Assembly (NCBI RefSeq): GCF_012275575.1
Contig: NZ_NPIH01000255.1
Span: 24,932-88,931 of the forward strand
Direction of reading: 5' to 3'
DNA from: Paraburkholderia sp. SG-MS1
GTDB taxonomy: Bacteria; Pseudomonadota; Gammaproteobacteria; Burkholderiales; Burkholderiaceae
Length of the DNA: 64,000 bases
The notes beneath the pieces were generated by a model, which saw nothing but the letters and a program-made list of their open reading frames with translations, was not told the DNA's origin and did not search any database. The translations under genes were made by a program, and so were the position numbers. Positions 52,067 to 61,443 of this stretch are shown here, piece by piece. The first letter of the stretch is position 1; each line of letters opens with the position of its first letter.

Positions 52067-52714
52067 ATGGATCTCCTGAATGTGTTACAGGTCGCGCTGC
52101 ACCTCGACCAGCACCTGAGCACACTGATCACGCAGTTCGGCAATGGCGCGTATGTGCTGCTGTTCGTCGTCGTGTTCGTCGAATACGGCTTCCTGCCGCT
52201 GTTTTTCCTGCCCGGCGATCCGCTGATTTTCATTTGCGGCGCGCTCGCGGCCACGGGCGCGCTTAATGCCTGGATCGTGGCGCCCGTGCTGTTCGTGGCG
52301 ACGGTGGGCGGTAGCATCGTCGGCTACGCGATCGGTCACGCGGTCGGCCAGAAGGTCTATACCGCCGACTATCGCTGGCTCAACAAGCGCGCGCTGCGTA
52401 AAGCGCACGATTTCAGCGAGGCACGCGGAGGCCTGACCTTTCTGCTGTCGCCGTTCATCGCCGTGGTGCGCACATTCGCGCCGTTCGTCGCCGGCGTCTC
52501 GCGCATGACGTTCTCGCGTTTCGTGTGGCTCGTGAGCGCCGGCGCGGTCCTATGGATCGTCTTGCTGATGGCGGCCGGCTTCCTGTTCGGCAACATGCCG
52601 ATGGTGCGCGATCACATGAGTGCAATCGTGCTGCTGGGCATTGCGCTCGGCGGCGCCATGCTGATCGGCGGCACGGTATGGCGTCTCGTCCATCGGCGCT
52701 TGCGCGCTCCCTGA
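52067..52714 (+). CDS. DedA-family membrane protein
   Basis: A 215-residue protein with about five helices and the DedA signatures FLPGDPLIFICGALAATGAL and GYAIGHAVGQKVY, and the conserved FIAVVRTFAPFVAGVSRMTFSRF. DedA proteins support membrane potential and undecaprenyl or lipid flipping. The gene is single and upstream of the MarR operon. Confidence 0.88.
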   Translation: MDLLNVLQVALHLDQHLSTLITQFGNGAYVLLFVVVFVEYGFLPLFFLPGDPLIFICGALAATGALNAWIVAPVLFVATVGGSIVGYAIGHAVGQKVYTADYRWLNKRALRKAHDFSEARGGLTFLLSPFIAVVRTFAPFVAGVSRMTFSRFVWLVSAGAVLWIVLLMAAGFLFGNMPMVRDHMSAIVLLGIALGGAMLIGGTVWRLVHRRLRAP

Positions 52715-52775
52715 ACGTCCGGGCGCGCATGCATCGCGTTACCGGCATGGCGGCCGTTCGCCACGGCGTCCCGGC

Positions 52776-52820
52776 TTGACCCGGACGAGATACGAAGGTA
52801 ACCTTCGCAGGTAACCTTCA
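52776..52820 (+). promoter_or_regulatory. MarR promoter with overlapping tandem GGTAACCTTC operator
   Basis: TTGACC (52776-52781) and TAACCT (52799-52804) are 17 bp apart. GAAGGTAACCTTC (52794-52806) and AGGTAACCTTC (52809-52819) form a 13-bp near-palindrome and a tandem partial copy covering the -10 box, 18 bp before the start codon. This fits autorepression by the MarR protein. Confidence 0.6.
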
Positions 52821-52837
52821 CATCCGGCTGTCATCGC

Positions 52838-53290
52838 ATGAGCAGGAATGTCCCTTCGCCTACCCCCGAAGCGCTGCACGCATTGGCTGAAGACCTGCGC
52901 GTGGTGGGCGTGAAGCTGCGCCGCCGTCTGCGCGAAGAGTCCAATGTGGGCGACTTCACACCTTCGCAGATGCAGGTTCTCGCTCTGCTGGAGCGCGAAG
53001 GTCCGGCTACGGTCACGACGCTGGCACGGGCACGGGGCATGCGTCCGCAATCAATGGGCGAAACGCTTTCGGCGCTGAAGGCCGCGGGATTCGTCCACGG
53101 CGCGCCCGATCCGAATGACGGCCGGCAGACGGTTCTCTCCCTGACTCCGGCCTTTCGCAAGAAAATCAAGGCCGCCCGGGCCGCGCGCGAAGACTGGCTG
53201 TTTCGCACCATTCAGACCCATTTCTCGTCGGCCGAGCAGCAACAACTCGCAATCGGCGTCGACTTACTCAAACGCCTGATCGACTCGTAA
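52838..53290 (+). CDS. MarR-family transcriptional regulator
   Basis: A 150-residue protein with the winged helix (FTPSQMQVLALLEREGPATVTTLARARGMRPQSMGETLSALKAAGFVHGAPDPNDGRQTVLSLTPAFRKKI). It is followed by a hydrolase and an MFS exporter on the same strand at short distances, which it probably controls. Confidence 0.88.
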   Translation: MSRNVPSPTPEALHALAEDLRVVGVKLRRRLREESNVGDFTPSQMQVLALLEREGPATVTTLARARGMRPQSMGETLSALKAAGFVHGAPDPNDGRQTVLSLTPAFRKKIKAARAAREDWLFRTIQTHFSSAEQQQLAIGVDLLKRLIDS

Positions 53291-53317
53291 CGACTCGTAC
53301 CACCCTGGAGCACACCC

Positions 53318-53881
53318 ATGGCACTCACCACTTTCGACGCAAAGACCGCACTGATCGTCATCGATTTGCAGCGCGGCATCGTCGCACTGCCCGTCGTTCA
53401 CCCGGCGAGCGAAATCGTCCAACGCTCGGTCGCCGTCCTCGACGCGTTTCGCCGCCACGGCCTGCCCGTGGTGCTCGTGAACGTCACGGCCGGCGCACCG
53501 GGCCGCACCGACCAGGGTCGCCACACCGGCGATTTCCCCGCCGGATTCGCGGACCTCTTGCCCGAACTGAACCAGCAGCCGTCGGATCATCTGGTGACCA
53601 AGCGCACGTGGGGTGCGTTCACGAATACGGACCTCGAAGCCTATCTGCGCAAGGAAGGTGTGACGCAAGTGGTGTTGGTGGGTATTGCAACCAGCATCGG
53701 CGTCGAATCGACCGCGCGCTACGCGAGCGAACTCGGCCTGAACGTCACGCTCGTCGTCGACGCGATGACCGACATGAACGCGGACGCGCACACCAACAGC
53801 ATCACGCGCATCTTCCCGCGTCTGGGCGAAACGGGCACGACGCAGGAGGTCCTCGCCCTGCTCGAAAGTACGCGCGCATGA
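53318..53881 (+). CDS. Isochorismatase-like cysteine hydrolase
   Basis: A 187-residue protein: AALIVIDLQRGIVALPV (catalytic Asp), KRTWGAFTNTDLEAYLRKEGV (catalytic Lys) and VVLVGIATSIGVESTARYASELG, in which the usual nucleophilic Cys of the family (here in GIATSIG) appears to be Ser. Lacking the Cys, it may not hydrolyse amides like nicotinamidase. It is part of the MarR-controlled set. Confidence 0.8.
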   Translation: MALTTFDAKTALIVIDLQRGIVALPVVHPASEIVQRSVAVLDAFRRHGLPVVLVNVTAGAPGRTDQGRHTGDFPAGFADLLPELNQQPSDHLVTKRTWGAFTNTDLEAYLRKEGVTQVVLVGIATSIGVESTARYASELGLNVTLVVDAMTDMNADAHTNSITRIFPRLGETGTTQEVLALLESTRA

Positions 53882-53948
53882 CCATCCGCCTGAGCGCGCG
53901 CTCGCGGCTGCTCCCAGCATGGTTCGCCGTTCAGAGGGAAATCATCCT

Positions 53949-55301
53949 GTGACAGGCACTTTCCGTTCGCTGCGAAATTTCAACTACCGGGTCTGGGCGA
54001 GTGGCGCGATCGTCTCGAACGTCGGTACGTGGATGCAGCGCACGGCGCAAGACTGGCTCGTACTCACGGAACTCACGCATCACAATGCGACTTCCGTGGG
54101 TATCGTCATGTCCTTGCAATTCGGACCGCAAATGCTGTTGCTGCCGCTCACCGGCTATGCGGCCGATCATTTCGACCGCCGCAAGCTGCTGTTCGCCACC
54201 CAGGCGGCCATGGGCTCGCTGGCACTGGCGCTCGGTCTTCTCACGATCACCGGGCTCGTGCAGCTCTGGCAAATCTATGTTTTCGCGGGGCTACTCGGCT
54301 GCGTCACCGCGTTCGATTCTCCGGCGCGTCAAACCTTCGTATCGGATCTGGTCGGGGAAAGCGATCTCGCAAATGCGGTCGGCCTCAATTCCACCTCGTT
54401 CAACGCGGCGCGCATGATCGGGCCCGCAGTGGCGGGGCTACTGATCGCGTCGGTGGGCACCGGCTGGGTGTTCCTGATCAACGCGCTGTCTTTCGTCGCG
54501 GTGCTCGGTTCGCTGCGCATGCTGCGCCTGCACGAACTGCATCTGAAGCCACGCGCCGTGCGCTCGCGCGGCAGTTTCGTCGAAGGCTTCAAGTATGTGT
54601 GGACGCGTCCCGATCTGAAAGCGGCCTTGCTGATGCTGTTCCTGATCGGCACGTTCGGACTGAACTTCCCCATTTTCATCTCCACGATGTCGGTCACCGC
54701 CTTTCACGCGGGCGCCAGTCAATACGGCGCGTTGAGCTCGACAATGGCAATCGGCTCGGTCACCGGCGCACTGCTCGCCGCGCGCCGCGCGCGCCCCCGG
54801 ATGGCGCTGCTGCTCGGCGCGGGCGCGATTTTCGGCGTGGGCTGCACGGTGGCCGCGCTGATGCCGAATTACGTGCTGTTCGGCATGGCGCTCGTCGTGA
54901 TCGGCGTATCGACGCAAACCTTCACCACGTCCACCAACAGTCTCGTGCAGCTCACCACTGAGCCCGCCATGCGTGGCCGCGTGATCGCGATCCTGCTGGC
55001 GATCGCGCTGGGGGGCACGCCGCTCGGCGCACCGGTGGTGGGCTGGGTCGCGGATCGTTTCGGCCCGCGCTGGGCGCTCGGCGTGGGCGCCGCGTCGGGT
55101 TTCGCTGCGGCGCTCGTCGGCCTGCTTTATCTGGTGAAGTACCGGCAGTTGCGCGTGTATGTCCAAGGGCGACGGCTGTGCTACAGCATCGACGACCCGC
55201 GTCCGGTTGCGAGCGCGGCAACGTCTTACGTCGGTCCCGTCAGCGCGGTGCAGAATGCCGCCGTCAGCGAAGCGGAGGAAGACGCTTCGTCGGGCGTTTA
55301 G
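53949..55301 (+). CDS. MFS transporter (EntS/MFS_3-like)
   Basis: GTG 53949 (VTGTFRSLRNFNYRVW) has GAGGGA at good spacing; ATG 53919 is an alternative. The ~450-residue protein has 12 helices and ADHFDRRKLLFATQAAMG, TAFDSPARQTFVSDLVGESDLANAVGLNSTSFNAARMIGPAVAGLL, typical of siderophore/drug exporters of the EntS group. Controlled probably by the MarR gene upstream. Confidence 0.88.
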   Translation: MTGTFRSLRNFNYRVWASGAIVSNVGTWMQRTAQDWLVLTELTHHNATSVGIVMSLQFGPQMLLLPLTGYAADHFDRRKLLFATQAAMGSLALALGLLTITGLVQLWQIYVFAGLLGCVTAFDSPARQTFVSDLVGESDLANAVGLNSTSFNAARMIGPAVAGLLIASVGTGWVFLINALSFVAVLGSLRMLRLHELHLKPRAVRSRGSFVEGFKYVWTRPDLKAALLMLFLIGTFGLNFPIFISTMSVTAFHAGASQYGALSSTMAIGSVTGALLAARRARPRMALLLGAGAIFGVGCTVAALMPNYVLFGMALVVIGVSTQTFTTSTNSLVQLTTEPAMRGRVIAILLAIALGGTPLGAPVVGWVADRFGPRWALGVGAASGFAAALVGLLYLVKYRQLRVYVQGRRLCYSIDDPRPVASAATSYVGPVSAVQNAAVSEAEEDASSGV

Positions 55302-55327
55302 ACGACCTCGCCGCTTCAATTCAATGT

Positions 55328-55362
55328 AAAAAGCCGGCCTGAATCGATCAGGCGCGGCTTTG
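55328..55362. terminator. Bidirectional terminator between MFS and dehydrogenase genes
   Basis: AAAAGCC-GGCCTGA ... TCAGGC-GCGGCTTTG forms a stem with a small mismatch and A-rich/T-rich ends. The two flanking genes converge on it. Confidence 0.7.
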
Positions 55363-55394
55363 TCGTTACCGCCGTACTGGCGCTGCGCGGCAGC

Positions 55395-56918
55395 TTATCT
55401 GGCGACCGGCATCGTGAATTCCGCGCCCTTCGCAATGCTGTCCGGCCAGCGCTGCATGATGCTCTTGTAGCGCGTATAGAAGCGCACACCCTCTTCGCCA
55501 TACGCATGGTGGTCGCCGAATAGCGAACGCTTCCAGCCGCCGAACGAGTGCCACGCCATCGGCACCGGAATCGGCACGTTGATGCCGACCATGCCCACCT
55601 GGATCTGCCGGCCGAACGCACGGGCAACGCCGCCATCCGAAGTGAAGAGCGATACGCCGTTGCCGAACTCATGCGCGTTGATCAACTCGACGGCGCTCGC
55701 GAAATCGGGCACTCGCACCACCGCCAGCACCGGGCCGAAGATCTCTTCCTTGTAGATCTTCATCTGCGTGCCGACGTTGTCGAACAACGTGCCGCCGATG
55801 AAGAAGCCTTCCTCCGCCGCCACCGGATGCGCGCGACCGTCGACGATCAGCCTCGCCCCTTCCGCCTCGCCCGAGGCGATATAGCCGGCCACCTTGGCTT
55901 TATGTTCGGCAGTAACCAACGGTCCCATCTCGGCGTCGAGGCGCTCGCCATTCTTGATGACGAGCGCTTTGACGCGCGGCACCAGCTTGTCGATCAACCG
56001 GTCGGCGACATTGCCCACTGCCACCGCAACCGAGATCGCCATGCAACGCTCGCCTGCCGACCCATACGCGGCGCCGATCAGCGCATCGACGGCCTGATCG
56101 AGATCGGCGTCCGGCATCACCACGAGGTGATTTTTGGCGCCGCCCAGCGCCTGCACGCGCTTGCCGTGCTTCGACGCTTCCGTGTGAATGTATTCGGCGA
56201 TCGGCGTGGAGCCCACGAACGACAGCGCCGCGACATCCGGGTGTTCGATCAATGCATCGACGGCCACCTTGTCGCCGTTCACCACATTGAATACGCCGTC
56301 CGGCAGCCCCGCTTCCTTCAACAATTCGGCGATCCGCAGCGACGCCGACGGATCGCGCTCCGACGGCTTCAGCACGAACGTGTTGCCGCAGGCGAGCGCG
56401 ACCGGGAACATCCACATCGGCACCATCACCGGGAAATTGAACGGCGTAATGCCTGCCACCACGCCGAGCGGCTGGCGCAGATTCCAGTTGTCGATGCCAC
56501 CGCCGATCTGGTCGGTAAAGTCGGTCTTCAACAGATTCGGAATTCCGCACGCGAACTCGACCACTTCGATGCCGCGCACCACTTCGCCTTGCGCGTCCGT
56601 GAACACCTTGCCGTGTTCGCGCGTGATCAGCATCGCGAGTTCGTCGTGATGCTGATTCAGCAGTTCCTTGAATTTGAACAGGATGCGGGCGCGCTTGAGC
56701 GGCGCCGTTTCGCTCCACGCGGCAAACGCGGCCTTCGCGGCCTTGACGGCCGCGTCCACTTCTTCGACCGAAGCCAGCGCGACCGAACCACTCACCTTGC
56801 CGGTCGCGGGATTGAACACGTCCTTGAAGCGGCCGCTCGTCGGTTCGGCCGGCGCACCGCCGATGTAATGACCCAATTGCCGCACCGACAGCTGCGCTTC
56901 TTTATTCGCTACATTCAT
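55395..56918 (-). CDS. mmsA: CoA-acylating methylmalonate-semialdehyde dehydrogenase
   Basis: ATG 56918 ([11 protein letters not shown]) gives 507 residues, the usual length. The ALDH fold shows [75 protein letters not shown] and the catalytic Cys in [14 protein letters not shown], with KEEIFGPVL. It converts malonate or methylmalonate semialdehyde to acetyl- or propionyl-CoA in valine and beta-alanine breakdown. Its usual partner mmsB is not next to it. Confidence 0.92.
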   Translation of the reverse strand: MNVANKEAQLSVRQLGHYIGGAPAEPTSGRFKDVFNPATGKVSGSVALASVEEVDAAVKAAKAAFAAWSETAPLKRARILFKFKELLNQHHDELAMLITREHGKVFTDAQGEVVRGIEVVEFACGIPNLLKTDFTDQIGGGIDNWNLRQPLGVVAGITPFNFPVMVPMWMFPVALACGNTFVLKPSERDPSASLRIAELLKEAGLPDGVFNVVNGDKVAVDALIEHPDVAALSFVGSTPIAEYIHTEASKHGKRVQALGGAKNHLVVMPDADLDQAVDALIGAAYGSAGERCMAISVAVAVGNVADRLIDKLVPRVKALVIKNGERLDAEMGPLVTAEHKAKVAGYIASGEAEGARLIVDGRAHPVAAEEGFFIGGTLFDNVGTQMKIYKEEIFGPVLAVVRVPDFASAVELINAHEFGNGVSLFTSDGGVARAFGRQIQVGMVGINVPIPVPMAWHSFGGWKRSLFGDHHAYGEEGVRFYTRYKSIMQRWPDSIAKGAEFTMPVAR

Positions 56919-57199
56919 GTTCTGACCTCGTGTTCGGGAAATAGGCCACGGCGCTTCGCCCTCGGGCCGTGAGCAAGAAATATGGGGCTGCGGCGCACAG
57001 CGCGTGAAAGCGGCGGGCCGCCCGCTGCGTGGCTTCATGAAGACCCGCCAACTGTATCGACGGCGCCGGGCATATTCCCGATACAGCGCGATAGAACCGC
57101 GCCTCACTGTATTGTTTTTGGCGTCGCAACTGTCATGGAGCCGCACACCTCGGCAGCGAAGCGATAGGCAAACGCGGACGGCCCGCGACGCGCAGAGCG

Positions 57200-58156
57200 T
57201 CAAAAACCGCCTACACCCCGCGTGACGAGCGCATACGGTCCGCACGTCAACTGCTCCCTGAGGAATTCGATGCACACCTGGATCTTCGCCGACGACGACA
57301 GCCGCTCCGCGGTCACCGCCCATACGTCGGCGGACTGCTGGTAATCCGGCAGCACGCGTACCAGTTCGCCGGCGCGCAGACTCTCGGCCACATCCCAGAT
57401 CGACACCATCACCACACCGTAGCCGTCCTTGGCCCATTGCACGACGATATCGCTGAGATTCGACGCGACCGTGCCCGTTACCTTCACGCTCTTTTCCCCG
57501 TCCGGTCCGGCCAGACGCCAGACGCCGAAGCGATCGTCGCGGCCGCGAAACAGCAGGCAGTCGTGTTGCGTCAGTTCGCCCAGCTCCGCCGGCGCGCCCC
57601 GGCGCTCGAGATAGGCGGGCGATGCGCAAAGAATCCGCGCGCTCTCCACCATCTTGTGCGCAATCAGATGCGGCTCGTACACTTCCCCGACGCGAACGTC
57701 GATGTCGAAATTCTCGCCAACCAGATCCGCGCGCCGGTCCAGCAACTCCAGCCAGATTTCCAGATTCGGATGACGCTCGCGCAGCATCGCGAGAATCGGC
57801 GACACGTGTTTGCGGCCGAGCCGCAGACTCGTGCTGATACGCAGCAGCCCGCTCAACTCGGTACGACGATCGGCGAAAGCATCGGCCATACCCTGCACGT
57901 CATCGAGTATTTTCTGCGCCCACTGCAAAGCGGCTTCGCCGTCGCTCGTCACGCTAACCCGCCGCGTGGTGCGCTGAAACAGCTTCACCCCGAGACTGGC
58001 CTCGAGCATCGCGATCCGTTTGCTCACATGCGAGGGCGACAAGCCCATTTCCGTCGACGCCGCGACGAAGCTGCCTCGCCGCGCGATGTTGCAGAACAGC
58101 TGAAGATCACGCAGAAACGACTCATTGCTGGCTGTGAGCGCATTCTGATTTTTCAT
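57200..58156 (-). CDS. LysR-family transcriptional regulator
   Basis: A 318-residue protein: N-terminal HTH ([56 protein letters not shown]) and a LysR substrate domain. It lies between the mmsA gene (downstream, same strand) and the divergent MHS carrier gene at 58409. The divergence suggests control of the carrier/dehydrogenase/dehydroquinase set. The 252-bp gap contains no clear further gene. Confidence 0.88.
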   Translation of the reverse strand: MKNQNALTASNESFLRDLQLFCNIARRGSFVAASTEMGLSPSHVSKRIAMLEASLGVKLFQRTTRRVSVTSDGEAALQWAQKILDDVQGMADAFADRRTELSGLLRISTSLRLGRKHVSPILAMLRERHPNLEIWLELLDRRADLVGENFDIDVRVGEVYEPHLIAHKMVESARILCASPAYLERRGAPAELGELTQHDCLLFRGRDDRFGVWRLAGPDGEKSVKVTGTVASNLSDIVVQWAKDGYGVVMVSIWDVAESLRAGELVRVLPDYQQSADVWAVTAERLSSSAKIQVCIEFLREQLTCGPYALVTRGVGGF

Positions 58157-58408
58157 CTGGTCGCATTGTGTCCGTGCAGAAGCACATTACCCTAGCCTCA
58201 ACGGATTGATCGGGCAAGCCGGGGCTCACCGGGCGCGATGTTCCGTACACCCAGGTACTGGTTAACCCTGTATCGGCGTGCGACAGCGACTGCCAACGGA
58301 TCGCCGGCCAGCACGTCCAGGAAAGTCCTGGCTTGCAAAGTTCTGGTTTCGGCGCGCCAATGAGTCAGCCATAGAAGCTGACAAAAACATTTCTGTTCAG
58401 GAGACGAT

Positions 58409-59815
58409 ATGGAAACGAACGCATCGGCGAGCACCCACGGGCATGGCTCGCAGGCTCGCAAAGCAACCGCCAGCGGCTGGATCGGATCGGCGCTCGAGTA
58501 CTACGATTTTTTCATCTACGCTCAGGCGGCCGCCCTCATCTTCCCTCAGCTGTTCTTTCCATCCGGCAATCCGAAGATCGCGATCGTCGCCTCGCTCGCA
58601 ACCTATGGCGTCGGTTACGTCGCGCGGCCGATCGGTGCGGTCGTGCTCGGGCATTGGGGCGACACCCACGGCCGCAAGAACGTGCTGCTCGTGTGCATGT
58701 TCCTGATGGGCTTCTCGACGATGGCAGTCGGCCTCCTGCCCACCTACCATCAGGTCGGTATGCTGGCGCCGACGCTTCTGGTGATCCTCCGGCTGATTCA
58801 GGGCTTTGCCGTCGCCGGTGAAATCTCGGGCGCAAGCTCCATGATTCTCGAACACGCGCCATTCGGGCGACGCGGCTACTACGCGAGTTTCACGCTGCAG
58901 GGCGTGCAGGCGGGCCAGATTCTCGCTGCCGCCGTGTTCCTGCCGCTCGCCTACTTCATGGATGAGAGTTCGTTCAACTCGTGGGGCTGGCGGATTCCGT
59001 TCCTGCTCAGCGCGCTGGTGCTGGTCGCCGGCTACTACATTCGCCGCGAGGTGGACGAAACGCCCGCCTTCGCCAAGGAAGACGCGAGCGGCAACGTGCC
59101 GAAGTCGCCGATCGTCGAAGCCTTCCGCTATAACTGGGGCGATATGCTGCGCGTGGTCGGCTGCTCGCTGATGAACGTGATTCCCGTCGTCGCCACGATT
59201 TTCGGCGCGGCGTATGCGGTGCAACAGTCTTACGGTATCGGCTTCTCCAAGAGCGTGTATCTGTGGATTCCCGTGGTCGGCAACATTGTCGCGGTGCTGG
59301 TGATTCCGTATGTGGGCAATCTGTCGGACCGTATCGGGCGGCGCCTGCCGATCATCGTCGGTGCGCTCGGCGCGGGCCTGCTCTCGTTCGCGTATCTCTA
59401 CGCGATCAGCATCCGCAATGTGCCGCTCGCCATGGTCATGTCGGTCCTCATGTGGGGCATCGTCTATCAAGGCTATAACGCGACCTTCCCGAGTTTCTAC
59501 CCGGAGCTGTTCCCGACCCGCTCGCGCGTGTCGGCGATGGCGATCGGCCAGAACATCGGCACGACGATCACCGCGCTGCTGCCGGCCTTGTTCGCCTACG
59601 TCGCGCCGCCCGGATCGAACAACATCCCGCTCACCATCGGCGCAATCACGTTCGGCATCACGGTCATCGCTGCGGTCACGGCATGGAGTGCGCGCGAGAA
59701 CTTCCGCGTCAAGCTGAGCGACCTGGGTCAACCCGGCGCGGTGCCGATCGACAAGCACAGCTATGAAACCCTGCGCGCGCAGACCATGGCCGACGCAAAA
59801 AAAGCCGTCGCGTGA
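58409..59815 (+). CDS. MHS-family metabolite:proton symporter (shikimate/quinate-like)
   Basis: A 468-residue 12-helix MFS protein with WIGSALEYYDFFIYAQAAALIFPQLFFP, RPIGAVVLGHWGDTHGRKNVLLVCMFLMGFSTMAVGLLP and ELFPTRSRVSAMAIGQNIGTT, the MHS (ShiA/ProP-like) pattern. The dehydrogenase and type II dehydroquinase genes immediately downstream make quinate or shikimate the likely cargo. Confidence 0.85.
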   Translation: METNASASTHGHGSQARKATASGWIGSALEYYDFFIYAQAAALIFPQLFFPSGNPKIAIVASLATYGVGYVARPIGAVVLGHWGDTHGRKNVLLVCMFLMGFSTMAVGLLPTYHQVGMLAPTLLVILRLIQGFAVAGEISGASSMILEHAPFGRRGYYASFTLQGVQAGQILAAAVFLPLAYFMDESSFNSWGWRIPFLLSALVLVAGYYIRREVDETPAFAKEDASGNVPKSPIVEAFRYNWGDMLRVVGCSLMNVIPVVATIFGAAYAVQQSYGIGFSKSVYLWIPVVGNIVAVLVIPYVGNLSDRIGRRLPIIVGALGAGLLSFAYLYAISIRNVPLAMVMSVLMWGIVYQGYNATFPSFYPELFPTRSRVSAMAIGQNIGTTITALLPALFAYVAPPGSNNIPLTIGAITFGITVIAAVTAWSARENFRVKLSDLGQPGAVPIDKHSYETLRAQTMADAKKAVA

Positions 59816-59861
59816 GTGCCGACGCTCACGCATCCGATCGCAACCGCAGAGGACCCGATTC

Positions 59862-60929
59862 ATGAACAGGACGCGGATCGCAGTGGCCGGCGCGGGCTAT
59901 ATCGGCCGCGCGCATATGGCCGTCGCGCAACAGAGCGGCACGTGCACGCTGTCGGCGATCGTCGACCCTTCGCCAGCGGCCAGGCCGATCGCCGCCGAGG
60001 CCGGCGTGCCGCTCTACCCCACGCTCGACGAACTGATCGAACGGGACCGTCCGGACGGTGTGATTCTCGCCACGCCGAACCAGTTGCATGTGGAGCATGC
60101 GTTAGCCTGCCTCGCGGCCGGCGTGCCGACGCTGCTCGAAAAGCCGATCGCGCCGACCGTCGATGAAGCCGAGATGCTGGTCGGCGAAGTCGAACACAGC
60201 GGCGTGCCATTGCTGATCGGCCATCACCGCGCGCATAGTCCGATCATGGCGCGCGCGCGGCAACTGATCGACGAAGGCCGCCTCGGCAAACTGGTCGCGG
60301 TGATGGGCAGCGCGGTGTTTTTCAAGCCCGACCAGTACTTCTCCGATGCCGAATGGCGGCGCAAGCCGGGCGGCGGCCCGATTCTGCTGAACATGATTCA
60401 CGAGGTGCACAACCTGCGCATGCTGTGTGGCGACATCGTCGCCGTGCAGGCTTTTTCATCGCATGCGACGCGCGGCTTTCCGGTCGAAGACACGGTCGCG
60501 ATCAATCTGCGTTTCGCGAGCGGCGCGCTCGGCAGCTTCATGCTATCGGACACCGCGGCGAGCGCGCGCAGCTGGGAACAGACTTCCCAGGAAAACAAGG
60601 CCTACCCGTCGTATCCGGACGAAGATTGCTATGTGATTGCGGGCACGTTCGGTTCGTTGTCCGTGCCGACCATGCGCCTGAAAACGTATGGCAAAGCCGA
60701 GGACCGTTCGTGGTGGAAGCCGTTCGAGGTGAGCATCGCCGCCGTGACGCGCGACGATCCGCTCAAGCTGCAACTGGCACACTTCGAACGCGTGATTCGG
60801 CGTGAAACGGAGCCGCTCGTGAGTGCCCGGGACGGCCTGCAGAATCTGCGCATCACCGAGGCCATCGCCGCAGCCGCCAATGCGGGCTCGGTCGTGGACA
60901 CCACGCCAGCCATCGCATCGGCTCGTTAA
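59862..60929 (+). CDS. Gfo/Idh/MocA-family oxidoreductase
   Basis: A 355-residue NAD(P)-dependent enzyme: Rossmann IAVAGAGYIGRAHMAVA, ILATPNQLHVEHALACLAAGVPTLLEKPIAPTVDEAE (EKP motif) and the catalytic-domain GGGPILLNMIHEVHNLRMLCGDI. Family members oxidise polyols and cyclitols; beside a dehydroquinase gene, quinate or shikimate oxidation to dehydroquinate or dehydroshikimate is likely. It lies 46 bp after the carrier gene. Confidence 0.85.
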   Translation: MNRTRIAVAGAGYIGRAHMAVAQQSGTCTLSAIVDPSPAARPIAAEAGVPLYPTLDELIERDRPDGVILATPNQLHVEHALACLAAGVPTLLEKPIAPTVDEAEMLVGEVEHSGVPLLIGHHRAHSPIMARARQLIDEGRLGKLVAVMGSAVFFKPDQYFSDAEWRRKPGGGPILLNMIHEVHNLRMLCGDIVAVQAFSSHATRGFPVEDTVAINLRFASGALGSFMLSDTAASARSWEQTSQENKAYPSYPDEDCYVIAGTFGSLSVPTMRLKTYGKAEDRSWWKPFEVSIAAVTRDDPLKLQLAHFERVIRRETEPLVSARDGLQNLRITEAIAAAANAGSVVDTTPAIASAR

Positions 60930-60977
60930 ATCCGTGCGGCGCGCGCCGCGCCGGCAACACCTTCTTCGGGATCCCAG

Positions 60978-61418
60978 ATGAAAACCTTCGTGATGCTGCA
61001 CGGCATCAACCACAACATGTTCGGCAAGCGTGATCCGGCGCAATACGGCACCATCACGCTCGCTGAAATCGACAGCAAGCTGCAGGCGTCGGGCAAGGAA
61101 CTGGGCGTTCATGTGGAAAGCTTCCAGACCAACAGCGAAGCCGCCATGTGCGAGCGCATTCACGAAGCTTTCACCGACAACGTCGACGGCGTGCTCATCA
61201 ACGCCGGCGCATGGACGCACTACAGCTACGGGATTCGCGACGCGCTCGCCATTCTGGTGGTGCCGGTGGTCGAAATCCACATGTCGAACATTCACGCGCG
61301 CGAAGCGTTCCGGCATCAGTCGGTGTTCGCGGAGATCGTCAAAGGGCAAATTTGCGGCTTTGGCGTCGACAGTTATCTGCTCGGGCTACGCGCGGCCGTG
61401 TCGGCGGCGGCGGCCTAG
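60978..61418 (+). CDS. aroQ: Type II 3-dehydroquinate dehydratase
   Basis: A 146-residue protein with the AroQ signatures: MLHGINHNMFGKRDPAQYG (Arg and Tyr of the active site), EAMCERIHEAF-type helix, INAGAWTHYSYGIRDAL and VVEIHMSNIHAREAFRHQSVF (catalytic His). It dehydrates 3-dehydroquinate. The loop MLHGINHNMFG differs from the housekeeping NGPNLNLLG form, and the gene's catabolic neighbours suggest a degradative rather than biosynthetic copy. Confidence 0.88.
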   Translation: MKTFVMLHGINHNMFGKRDPAQYGTITLAEIDSKLQASGKELGVHVESFQTNSEAAMCERIHEAFTDNVDGVLINAGAWTHYSYGIRDALAILVVPVVEIHMSNIHAREAFRHQSVFAEIVKGQICGFGVDSYLLGLRAAVSAAAA

Positions 61419-61443
61419 ATCGCGGCGAGTGTGTGCTGCGCCG

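Noticed and set aside
58397-59863. 488-codon minus-strand ORF
   Set aside because: It is antisense to the well-supported MHS carrier and is rich in Arg, Asp and His, as expected for a GC-rich shadow frame.
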